Shown here piece after piece: positions 56,922 to 64,000 of a stretch of 64,000 nt of DNA. The stretch is from JADJOM01 sp963817435 (GTDB lineage: Bacteria > Gemmatimonadota > Gemmatimonadetes > Gemmatimonadales > GWC2-71-9). The stretch lies in contig CAWFNY010000002.1 in NCBI GenBank assembly GCA_963817435.1, positions 930,001 through 994,000 on the forward strand, in the 5' to 3' direction. Made by a program: the position numbers and the translations under genes. The stretch's first letter is position 1. Each line of letters begins with the position of its first letter. A model generated the notes under the pieces. That model searched no databases and was not told the DNA's origin. It was given only the letters and a program-made list of their open reading frames with translations.

Positions 56922-57754
56922 ACACCCTTCTCTTCACCCTTCTCGTCACCGCGGGATCACTCGTCGCCGGACTGCTCGGCGCCCTGACCGGGCTCGGGGG
57001 TGGCATCGTGATCATCCCGATGCTCACGGTCCTCTTCGGGATCGACCTGCGCTATGCGATCGGCGCTTCGCTGGTTTCGGTGATTGCGACCTCGTCGGGC
57101 GCGGCCGCAGCCTACGTCCGCGAGGGCTACACGAACATGCGCCTGGGGATTCTGCTCGAGGTCGCCACGACCATCGGGGCGCTCTCCGGCGCGGTCCTCG
57201 CCGCCTATGTGTCGAAGTCGGCGCTTGGTATCCTGTTCGGCCTCGTCCTGCTCTACACCGCCTATGCCGGCCATCACCTGCCTCTGGAGCATTCCGACAC
57301 CGCGCCGCCGGACCCTCTCGCCACCCGGCTTCGGCTCGACTCGACGTATCCCGAGCTTGCGGGTCCGAAGCCATACCGGGTCCGCAGGATTCCCGCGGGC
57401 TTCGCCCTGATGTATGTCGCCGGCGTGCTCTCCGCGCTGCTCGGCATCGGCTCGGGCGCCGTGAAGGTCCTCGCCATGGACCGTGCCATGGGCCTGCCGT
57501 TCAAGGTCTCCACGACCACCAGCAATTTCATGATCGGGGTCACCGCCGCGGCCGGGGCAGGCGTCTACCTGCATCGCGGCTACATCGAACCCGGACTGGC
57601 CCTCCCCGTGATGCTGGGAGTCCTGGGCGGTGCGATGCTGGGAGCCCGGCTCCTGTCCACGACGCGGACGCATGTGCTGCGCCGGGTGTTCACGCTCGTG
57701 GTGCTCGCGCTGGCGGCGGAAATGCTCTACAAGGGCATCTCGGGGGGCCTGTGA
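56918..57754 (+). CDS. TauE/SafE (DUF81) family sulfur-anion exporter
   Basis: The 278-residue polytopic protein has the duplicated TauE/SafE repeat: GLLGALTGLGGGIVIIPMLTVLFGIDLRYAIGASLVSVIATS in the first half and GVLSALLGIGSGAVKVLAMDRAMGLPFKVSTTTSNFMIGVTAA in the second. Family members export sulfite, sulfoacetate or related anions. GTG 56918 overlaps the lyase stop; the stop in turn overlaps the DUF1634 start (GTGA both times). Coupling to a beta-lyase suggests export of a sulfur product. Confidence 0.93.
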
Positions 57755-58128
57755 CTCCGACCACGGACGACGCAATCGAGCGCGAAGTGGGGCTCTGGCT
57801 CCAGATCGGCGTGCTGCTCGCCGCAGGCGTGGTGCTGATCGGGGGGATCGCCTACCTGATCGGCTCGGGGGGCGCGCCATTCTCGCTGCACGCGTTCAAG
57901 GGTGAGCCCGCCGAACTGCGCAGCCTGAGCGGCATCGTGACGGGCGTGCTGGCGGGCGACAGCCGGGCCATCATCCAGATGGGCGTGGTCCTGCTCATCG
58001 GCACGCCCATCGTCCGGGTGGCGCTGACCCTCGTGGCGTTCCTGCGGCAACGGGACCGGCTGTACGTCGGGCTCACGGCGCTGGTGCTGGGGCTGCTGCT
58101 CTTCAGCCTGGTGCACGGCACGGGCTGA
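57751..58128 (+). CDS. DUF1634 membrane protein, TauE/SafE partner
   Basis: The 125-residue protein has three membrane helices (about 17-38, 68-92 and 99-122) and the family features IEREVGLWLQIGVLLAAGVVLIGG and LLIGTPIVRVALTLVAFLRQRDRLYVGLTALVLGLLL. DUF1634 genes regularly follow TauE/SafE genes and may form a complex with them. The GTG start overlaps the upstream stop. It ends the operon; 131 bp without a gene follow before the convergent MarR stop. Confidence 0.9.
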   Translation: MTPTTDDAIEREVGLWLQIGVLLAAGVVLIGGIAYLIGSGGAPFSLHAFKGEPAELRSLSGIVTGVLAGDSRAIIQMGVVLLIGTPIVRVALTLVAFLRQRDRLYVGLTALVLGLLLFSLVHGTG

Positions 58129-58203
58129 GCTTCCCGCGGCGCGACCCGGTTCGGGGACCGGCCGGCGCGGGGATTCCGGAATCGGCGCGAGCGCGCGGAG
58201 CAG

Positions 58204-58228
58204 ATATAAATATGCAGCATACATATAT
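58204..58228. promoter_or_regulatory. AT-rich 25-bp imperfect dyad between convergent genes
   Basis: ATATAAATATGC (58204-58215) and GCATACATATAT (58217-58228) form a dyad around A58216 with 10 of 12 positions paired. The core TATGCAGCATA is perfect. It shares the ATAT/ACATATAT flank style of the MarR operator at 58787. It lies after the DUF1634 stop and 32 bp beyond the MarR stop, where no promoter is expected. A second MarR binding site, a small-RNA promoter or a terminator are all possible. Confidence 0.35.
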
Positions 58229-58259
58229 ACTCTCCATGACCAGAGATGCCGGAGGTGGG

Positions 58260-58778
58260 TCAGTCGCCCGCAGGGATTACCGCGCATGCCACGGGACAGG
58301 TCGGGCCCGGGCAGGCGTCGAGATCGCAGAGACGACAGATGTGGTCGGAGTGCTCCCGGTCCCTGGTGAGGCCGGCCAGCATCTTCTCGGTGAGCCGGCC
58401 GAACTGGGTCCTCTCGGCCGGGGTGAGCAGGTCGAGCGCGGGAGCCAGCGCCGCGCGGCGAGCGCCCAGCACCGCCCGGGCCTGGCGGCGACCCGCGGCA
58501 GTCAGATGGAGGGCAGCCGTCCGGGCATCCGCCCCAGCCTTCCGCTCCACCATGCCGTCGGTCTCCAGGCAGTCGACGAGGCGGACGGTGCCGCTATGCG
58601 AGAGACCCAGGATCCGGCGGAGCTGTTCGATGGACATCCCCGGCTCCCCGAGCATCGATGCGAGCGCCGCGGGGAAGGCCGACCCGTGGCGCGCCTCCTC
58701 GGCCGTGGCGGCCTCCAGTTCGTCCTGCAGCGCGGTGACAAGCGCTCCCAGCAGATTCGCGGCGCGGAGTGTCGGCAT
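58260..58778 (-). CDS. MarR-family regulator with C-terminal cysteine cluster
   Basis: The 172-residue winged-helix regulator has a MarR core: SIEQLRRILGLSHSGTVRLVDCLETDGMVERKAGADARTAALHLTAAG. After the dimer helices comes HICRLCDLDACPGPTCPVAC. Cys148, 151, 156, 161 and 165 could bind an iron-sulfur cluster or metal, or form thiol switches. MarR proteins with CRxCDxxxC tails are known but little studied. The ATG at 58778 lies 9 bases after a palindromic operator, indicating autoregulation. It converges on the lyase/TauE/DUF1634 operon. Confidence 0.88.
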   Translation of the reverse strand: MPTLRAANLLGALVTALQDELEAATAEEARHGSAFPAALASMLGEPGMSIEQLRRILGLSHSGTVRLVDCLETDGMVERKAGADARTAALHLTAAGRRQARAVLGARRAALAPALDLLTPAERTQFGRLTEKMLAGLTRDREHSDHICRLCDLDACPGPTCPVACAVIPAGD

Positions 58779-58786
58779 GGCGCATT

Positions 58787-58805
58787 ATATGTGCGCCGCA
58801 CATAT
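58787..58805 (-). promoter_or_regulatory. Palindromic operator in front of the MarR gene
   Basis: ATATGTGCGCCGCACATAT is a perfect dyad with 8-bp arms and a GCC centre. It ends 9 bases before the MarR start codon, so a bound dimer would block transcription or the ribosome site. The AT-rich arms stand out in this GC-rich sequence. Autorepression by the MarR protein is the simplest reading. Confidence 0.7.
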
Positions 58806-58820
58806 ATGTCAACCGCCCCC

Positions 58821-59324
58821 TCAGCGTTTGCGATACAGCCCGTCGAACGCCACCTGCCAGGTAGCCCCATGGTCTGCTGAGGTCTCCCAGAACTGCCGCA
58901 CCGTCCCGTCAGCATTGTTGAAAAAGGTCAGGCGCTGGTCGTTGGGCTTGCCGTCGGGCCCGGGCGCCTCACCCGTGAGCACCAGGCGCCCGTCCGCGTA
59001 GCTGCCGGTGAGGTGCAGGTAATTGCCGGCGTTGTCCACCCAGAACTGATGCCACTTCCCGGTGCCACGATCGAAGAAGTTGAAGCTCTGGCCGGTCCCT
59101 CCCCGCGAGCTGGTCCAGTGCTCGTGAACGACGCACCGGCTCTCCTCGAGCGTCACTTCGTTGGTGCCGGCGGGTTTTCCTGCGACCGTGACATCCCAGT
59201 TGCCAACCCAGAAGTCGAACTGCCGCGCCTCGGCGCTGGAGCAGCCCGGTGGCGGCGCACTCTGCGCCATGGCCGTGGACGCGGCACTGCCAGCCAGCAA
59301 CACGGAAAACAGCAGTCGTTTCAT
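58821..59324 (-). CDS. Exported DUF1579-like protein
   Basis: The 167-residue protein has a signal peptide (1-21, STAMAQS), then ARQFDFWVGNWDVTVAG, the typical opening of DUF1579/lipocalin-like secreted proteins. The beta-barrel-like repeats are SRCVVHEHWTSSRGGTGQSFNFFDRGTGKWHQFWVDNAGNYLHLTGSY and LTFFNNADGTVRQFWETSADHGATW. Two cysteines may pair. The ligand is unknown. It lies 42 bp upstream of the MarR gene start on the same strand, so the MarR gene may be read through from here. Confidence 0.8.
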   Translation of the reverse strand: MKRLLFSVLLAGSAASTAMAQSAPPPGCSSAEARQFDFWVGNWDVTVAGKPAGTNEVTLEESRCVVHEHWTSSRGGTGQSFNFFDRGTGKWHQFWVDNAGNYLHLTGSYADGRLVLTGEAPGPDGKPNDQRLTFFNNADGTVRQFWETSADHGATWQVAFDGLYRKR

Positions 59325-59420
59325 ATGGGCCTCGAAGGATCGGGGGCGGGGATGGATCGCGATCCGGGCACCGTACGCGCGATGGATGGCCCGGTTTCGG
59401 ATGGTGCAGAATCGAACGGG

Positions 59421-60821
59421 TCAGAACTGGAAGTAGAGGAACGGGCTCGGCGTGGCGAAGCGGAGCATGCAGAGCACGAAGAGCACCGCCAGCGCCACGC
59501 CCCACGCTGGGCGGCGGGGGAGGTCGAGCCGCCAGGTGTCAGGGACGAACCATGCGATGCCGAGCGCGAGCAGCAGCACCAGATAGCCGAGCGGGGCCGT
59601 GACCAGCGCCAGATTGCCGCCCTGCCCCGTCCGCCAGCCGCTCATGACACCGAGCAGCCTCCAGGCCTCGGTGAGCGAGGCCGAGCGGAAGAACACCCAT
59701 CCGACCATCACCGCCAGGAAGGTGCAGAGCACCGCGAGTGGCCGGGCTCTCGGCACCCAGCCGCGCCCGCGCAGCACGCTGTGTCCCGCGAGCAGCGCGC
59801 CATGATAGAGGCCCCAGACGACGAAGGTCCATGCCGCGCCGTGCCAGAGTCCGCCGAGGAACATCACGATCGCGAGGTTGCACATGGTGCGCCCGGGCGA
59901 GCCGTGGTTGCCGCCGAGCGGGATGTAGAGGTAGTCGCGCAGCCAGAAGGAGAGCGACATGTGCCAGCGACGCCAGAATTCCGAGATGTTCGCCGACTGG
60001 TATGGCGCGTCGAAGTTCTGGGGGAACCGGAATCCCAGCAGGAACGCGAGGCCGATCGCCATGTCGCTATAGCCGGAGAAATCGAAGTAGATCTGCAGGG
60101 TGTACGCGAGGACGGCCAGCCACGCCTCACCGGCATCGAGCCGTCCCGCCTGGTGCCAGAGCGGCGTCACGATATGTGCCGCGAGCAGATCGGCAACGAG
60201 CACCTTCTTCGCCATTCCCAGCACGAAGAACCAGCAGCCCATCAGCCAGCCGGCGCGGTCGGGCCGGTCGGGGATGCGGGCGAACTGGGGGGCGAGATCG
60301 GCGTAGCGGACGATGGGCCCGGCGACGAGATGGGGAAACATCGCGACGAAGGCCGAGAACTCGAGGATGCTTCGCGCCGGCCGGAGCAGGCCGCGATAGA
60401 TGTCGATCGTGTAACTGATCGAATTGAAGGTGTAGAAGGAGATGCCGACGGGAAGGACCAGCCGCAGCAGCGGCAGGTGCATGTCCGCGCCGAGGAGCGA
60501 GCCCAGTCCGTTGAGGCTGCCCGCAAAGAAGTCGTAGTACTTGAAGACCGCGAGGATGCCGAGGTTGAAGGCGAGCAGGAGAATCAGGCAGGCGCGGCGA
60601 CGGGCCGGGTCGCTGGCCCTGGCGATGTAGCCGCCCGCCACGAAGTCGGCGGTGGTGGAGGCGAGCATGAGCGGCACGAAGCGCCAGTCCCACCAGCCAT
60701 AGAACAGGTAGCTCGCCAGCGTGAGGAAGCCGAGCCGGGCGCGGGTCGTGGGCAGGAGCCACCACCCCGCGAGCGCGGCGGGGAGGAACAGCAGGCAGAA
60801 GACGTAGCTATTGAAGAGCAC
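59421..60821 (-). CDS. MBOAT O-acyltransferase, AlgI/DltB-like
   Basis: The 466-residue polytopic membrane protein has the MBOAT signatures: LPVGISFYTFNSISYTIDIYRG, FPHLVAGPIVRYADL, YFDFSGYSDMAIGLAFLLGF, FWRRWHMSLSFWLRDYLYIPLGGN and the catalytic His in FLGGLWHGAAWTFVVWGLYHG. Such enzymes move acyl groups across the membrane onto polysaccharides. The start is GTG 60821, overlapping the upstream SGNH gene by 14 bp. The pair resembles AlgI with AlgJ/X, or DltB with DltD, so it probably O-acetylates an envelope or exported polymer. Confidence 0.93.
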   Translation of the reverse strand: MLFNSYVFCLLFLPAALAGWWLLPTTRARLGFLTLASYLFYGWWDWRFVPLMLASTTADFVAGGYIARASDPARRRACLILLLAFNLGILAVFKYYDFFAGSLNGLGSLLGADMHLPLLRLVLPVGISFYTFNSISYTIDIYRGLLRPARSILEFSAFVAMFPHLVAGPIVRYADLAPQFARIPDRPDRAGWLMGCWFFVLGMAKKVLVADLLAAHIVTPLWHQAGRLDAGEAWLAVLAYTLQIYFDFSGYSDMAIGLAFLLGFRFPQNFDAPYQSANISEFWRRWHMSLSFWLRDYLYIPLGGNHGSPGRTMCNLAIVMFLGGLWHGAAWTFVVWGLYHGALLAGHSVLRGRGWVPRARPLAVLCTFLAVMVGWVFFRSASLTEAWRLLGVMSGWRTGQGGNLALVTAPLGYLVLLLALGIAWFVPDTWRLDLPRRPAWGVALAVLFVLCMLRFATPSPFLYFQF

Positions 60822-61866
60822 AGCGATCCGGACTGCCGGTGAGCTTCTGGGCCAGCGTGGCCGCGACCGGGGCAAGGAAATGGATCGCGTCCACATACTG
60901 ACTGGTATCCGGACTCGTGGCGACCAGATCGCGGACCTCCAGATACCGCAGCAGCTGCTCCTGTTCGAGGCTCTGCAGCAGCGCGACCGTCTCCTCGGTC
61001 CGCGGCCGCCAGGTCGTCCCCATCGCGGCCCGCTCGAATGCGGGATGGACCGGCGGGATGAACGCGACGACCTGGATGCCCGCGGCGTGCGCCTCCGCGG
61101 CAAACTGGCGCAGCGCCGCCACCCGTTCCGGATCGAGGCGGGGGAACGACTCGTAGCGTCCGAGGATGCCGGGAATCGAACCGAGCACCCGCGCCTGGTC
61201 CGGACGTGGGTCGTGCCGGAGCACGGCCTCCGCGCGAGGATAGTGCTGGAGGCCATCCGGGTCGAGCGTGAATTCCGGCAGCCGCTCGCCTGCGCCAAGC
61301 CGGGCGATGACCGACCGCACCGCCGCACTCACCACCTGCCAGCCGAAGAGATCCGCCCCCAGGCTGCCCCCCGCAGGCGCCACGCCAGCCGGCGCAAAAC
61401 GCGCCAGGAAGCGGCTCCCCTCGAGGGCGCGGTGCACACCACCGGCGCTCTGCAGCATCTCGGGGTCCACGCCCGCGTAGAGCGTGCGCACCCGGCTGCC
61501 CGGCTGGGCTCGCAGGTAGCGCAGGATCGCCACCAGGTCCTCGGTACCCGCACCGTTCACCGCGAAGTTGAAGGCGGTCCGGCCGGTGAGCTGCTGCAGG
61601 CAGGCGGGCGCGATGGTCTTGGATCGCGATGAACCGAGCACCACGATTTCGGGAGCGGGAGTGCGCGCCCGATACAGCGCGGCCTTCTGGTCCCGGTCCG
61701 ACGACACCACGGGCGGGATGAGCCCCGTACCGAAACGTCCAAGCGGGTCGGTGAGGCTCACCAGCAGCGCGAGAACACCGAGCAGCACGGCGGTCGTGGC
61801 GAAGAAGACCTTGAGGAAGCCGGCGTCATGCGGCGAGGGATCGGGCGGGGCATGGGGATGCGTCAC
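60808..61866 (-). CDS. Membrane-anchored SGNH/AlgJ-like protein, partner of MBOAT
   Basis: The 352-residue protein has one N-terminal helix (about 18-38, VFFATTAVLLGVLALLVSL) and a periplasmic SGNH-like domain: block I in EIVVLGSSRSKTIAP and the C-terminal acid/His pair in YVDAIHFLAP. The middle has VVAFIPPVHPAF. Such proteins complete acyl transfer with MBOAT partners. The start GTG 61866 has no normally spaced ribosome site, because a large hairpin sits immediately upstream. No in-frame alternative keeps the anchor helix. Confidence 0.82.
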   Translation of the reverse strand: MTHPHAPPDPSPHDAGFLKVFFATTAVLLGVLALLVSLTDPLGRFGTGLIPPVVSSDRDQKAALYRARTPAPEIVVLGSSRSKTIAPACLQQLTGRTAFNFAVNGAGTEDLVAILRYLRAQPGSRVRTLYAGVDPEMLQSAGGVHRALEGSRFLARFAPAGVAPAGGSLGADLFGWQVVSAAVRSVIARLGAGERLPEFTLDPDGLQHYPRAEAVLRHDPRPDQARVLGSIPGILGRYESFPRLDPERVAALRQFAAEAHAAGIQVVAFIPPVHPAFERAAMGTTWRPRTEETVALLQSLEQEQLLRYLEVRDLVATSPDTSQYVDAIHFLAPVAATLAQKLTGSPDRCALQ

Positions 61867-61875
61867 CTCGGAAAA

Positions 61876-61913
61876 GTCCGCGGGGGCCTTGATTAATCAA
61901 GACCCCCACGGAC
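61876..61913. promoter_or_regulatory. 38-bp near-perfect dyad between divergent genes
   Basis: Two 19-base arms (61876-61894 and 61895-61913) meet at the 14-bp palindrome CTTGATTAATCAAG (61888-61901). The arms differ at two places only. In minus-strand RNA both become G-U pairs, so a transcript toward the SGNH gene would form an unbroken stem, followed by UUUU and then the GTG start. The element fills most of the 56 bp between the two start codons. Operator and leader-hairpin functions are both possible. Confidence 0.6.
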
Positions 61914-61922
61914 CTTTCCCCC

Positions 61923-64000
61923 ATGGTCAACCGACTCGGCGGCGCCGCCTCCGCCTACCTGCAGTCCGCCGCGCACCAGCCGATCCACTGGCACCCGTGG
62001 GGCGCGGAAGCGTTCGCCGAAGCGGCACGCGCCGATCGCCCGATCCTGCTCGACATCGGCGCGGTCTGGTGCCATTGGTGCCACGTCATGGACGGGGAAT
62101 CCTACGAGGACGAGACCATCGCGGAATTATCTCAACGAGCATTTCGTCTGCATCAAGGTCGACCGCGACGAGCGCCCGGATGTCGATGCGCGGTACCAGC
62201 GCGCAGTCCAGGCGATGATCGGTCAGGGCGGATGGCCGCTGACGGCCTTCCTCACGCCCGAGGGCCAGGTGTTCTACGGCGGTACCTACTTCCCACCGGA
62301 CGGGAAGTACGGACGGCCCGGGTTCCGCGCCGTCCTCCAGCAGGTGCAGAGCGTCTATCACGGACAGCGGGACAAGGTTGCCGCGCAGGCGCTCGCCATC
62401 CGCCGGGTGCTCAGCGAGCAGCTCGACGAGCAGGCGCCCGGCGAGCCGAGCCGTGCGCTGCTGGCGGATGCGACCCTGGCGATGGGCCGGCTGTTCGACC
62501 CGGCACATGGCGGCTTCGGCAGCCAGCCCAAATTCCCGCACCCCGCGGCGGTGAGCTTCCTGCTGGCGCAGTGGCACGACGAGGAGTCCCCCGAGGAATG
62601 GCCCAGGGAGGTGGCGGAGAAGACCCTGACCGGGATGGCACGCGGCGGCATCCACGACCAGCTCGCCGGCGGATTTCACCGCTACAGCGTGGATGCGCGC
62701 TGGATCGTGCCCCATTTCGAGAAGATGTCCTACGACAACGCGGAACTGCTCAAGGCCTACCTCGACGGCTATCTCGCGCTGGGGAACGAGGAGTTCGCCG
62801 CCACCGCGCGCGGCATCGTGCGCTGGGTGCGGGAGGTGCTCGCCGACCCCGAGGGCGGCTACGGCGCGAGCCAGGACGCGGATGTCGGCCTGCATGATGA
62901 CGGTGACTACTTCACCTGGACCCTCGAGGAGGCGCGCGCCGCCATCGGGGACGAAGCGGCGTTCGCGGTCGCAAGCGCCTATTACGACATCGGCCCCGCG
63001 GGCGAGATGCACCACGACCCCGCGAAGAACGTGCTCTATGTCGCCGACTCGCTGGACGCCATCGCGGCGCGCCTGGGTCTCGACCTGCGCGCCGCACGCG
63101 CGCTGCTCAGCACCGCGGAGGACCGGATGCGGGCGGCCCGCGCGCTGCGTACGGCGCCGTTCGTGGACCGGACGCGATACACCGCCTGGAACGGCATGCT
63201 CGCGGCTGCCCTCATCCGCGCGGGGATGATTCTCGACGATGCCTGGGCGCGCGAACATGGCCTGCAGACCCTGCGGCGGATCCGCGCGGAGCAGACGGAC
63301 CCCACCGCCCTTGTCCACAGCCACGGTGGCGCCGGCGGCCTGCTCGATGACCAGGTACAGGTTGCCCTGGCCGCGCTCGAGGCCCACGAGGCGACCGCCG
63401 ATCCGGCGTGGCTGGCGTGGAGTTCGTCACTGATGGACCGAGTCTGGCAGGACTATCTCGATCCGGCCGAGGGGGGACTGTTCGATACCGCGTCGGCCTC
63501 GGGGGAGGGCCTGCTCCCGACCCGGGCCAAGCCGGTGCAGGACGCGCCCACGCCGTCCCCCAATGGCGTGGCGGCGCTCTGTCTCGCCAGGCTGGCGGAG
63601 GTGACCGGTGCGTCGCGGTTCGCCGAGCGCCGCGATGTGCTGCTCCGGGCATTCGCCGCCGCCGTCCCGCAACTCGGGCTCTATGGCGCGACCTTCGCCC
63701 ACGCGATGAGCTGGGCCATCGCGCCCGCGACCCATCTGGTGATCATCGAGGGTGATGGCCCCGATGACGCGCGGCTGGCGGATGCGATGCACCGCGCCGC
63801 ACTCCGGCACTTCGTGCCGCGGCGGGTCGTGCAGCGATTCCTGGCTGCGGAGGTCCGCTCCGGCATCCTGCCGCCGGCGATCGCCGGCATGCTATCCGGG
63901 GGCGTGGGCACCCGCGGGTTTGCCTGCGCCGGCACCACCTGTCAGGCGCCGGCCACGACTCTCGCTGCCTGGAAGGCCGCCCTCGCGGATATGCCTCCCG
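61923..64000 (+). CDS. DUF255/YyaL thioredoxin-domain protein, frameshifted and cut by window end
   Basis: The protein starts like the DUF255 family (AHQPIHWHPWGAEAF, then the thioredoxin-like WCHWCHVM). At GCGGAATTATC (62121-62131) the frame must change: the family continuation YLNEHFVCIKVDRDERPDVD and GQGGWPLTAFLTPEGQVFYGGTYFPP lies one frame over from 62128. Deleting one T at 62127/62128 restores a single frame open to 64000 with FHRYSVDARWIVPHFEKMSYDN and AWNGMLAAALI. The long part is a six-hairpin glycosidase-like fold. The role is unknown; thiol redox is proposed. One extra base could be an assembly error. Confidence 0.8.

Noticed and set aside
58212..58880. Plus-strand frame overlapping the MarR gene, starting inside the AT-rich patch
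   Set aside because: It is antisense to a motif-complete regulator and its translation is low complexity. Only an untranslated RNA would be worth considering.
61889..61900. FNR box at TTGATTAATCAA
   Set aside because: The half-sites TTGAT and ATCAA are separated by 2 bases instead of 4, and the palindrome is part of a much larger dyad.

Overview
The window is GC-rich DNA from a free-living, aerobic-type bacterium with a diderm envelope. It encodes a TonB-dependent receptor, an RND efflux pump with a TolC-like channel, and an outer-membrane beta-barrel protein. The gene mix (B12-dependent MetH plus a fused homocysteine methyltransferase/MTHFR, many small secreted lipoproteins, HEAT-repeat proteins, ECF sigma/anti-sigma pairs, frequent GTG starts) would fit Gemmatimonadota or a similar soil or water phylum. 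There is no rRNA or other phylogenetic marker, so this is an inference. No tRNA, rRNA, CRISPR array, insertion sequence or prophage was seen. Genes are tightly packed, with many ATGA or GTGA overlaps.

Layout. 1-6132: end of a YggT gene, DUF167, then a SAM-II riboswitch and terminator in front of metH, followed by a fused Hcy-methyltransferase/MTHFR (methionine and one-carbon cycle). 6191-17201: potassium block. A KimA-like APC permease converges on kdpFABCDE, which is preceded by a 26-residue membrane peptide and a degenerate protein kinase (pseudokinase). The promoters of the pseudokinase and of kdp share the same repeat architecture. 17245-20714: GNAT, acyl-CoA dehydrogenase, PBP4-type carboxypeptidase. 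20740-34483: metal and stress block. It holds a CzcCBA-type efflux operon divergent from a membrane protein and two-component system, a HEAT lipoprotein, an operon of a Met/His-rich DM13 protein with SigK/RskA-type sigma and anti-sigma factors, a TonB receptor and a His/Cys-rich exported protein.

34530-47802: aminotransferase, two related Ig-like lipoproteins (one a partial tandem copy), an M42 peptidase behind a CRP-like site, a HEAT protein, then a run of M28 peptidase, fRMsr-like GAF, HDAC-family hydrolase and proline iminopeptidase. Next come an unknown gene, a PolX with a broken polymerase site but intact PHP domain, nth, and a GNAT gene. 47970-54214: VIT/VWA protein, small secreted protein, ECF sigma factor, two tandem anti-sigma-like membrane proteins (the first frameshifted), an eroded OMP gene and an intact OMP gene.

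54263-64000: HI0933 flavoprotein, divergent tryptophanase-like lyase translationally coupled to TauE/SafE and DUF1634 proteins, a MarR regulator with a C-terminal cysteine cluster and a palindromic operator, a DUF1579-like secreted protein, an MBOAT/SGNH acyl-transfer pair, and a frameshifted DUF255/YyaL gene running off the end. A 38-bp dyad fills the gap between the last two units.

The strongest new observations are the SAM-II switch whose terminator abuts the metH start codon, the pseudokinase that appears to belong to the kdp regulon, the polymerase-dead PolX, and the paired anti-sigma receptors with a shared unnamed C-terminal domain.
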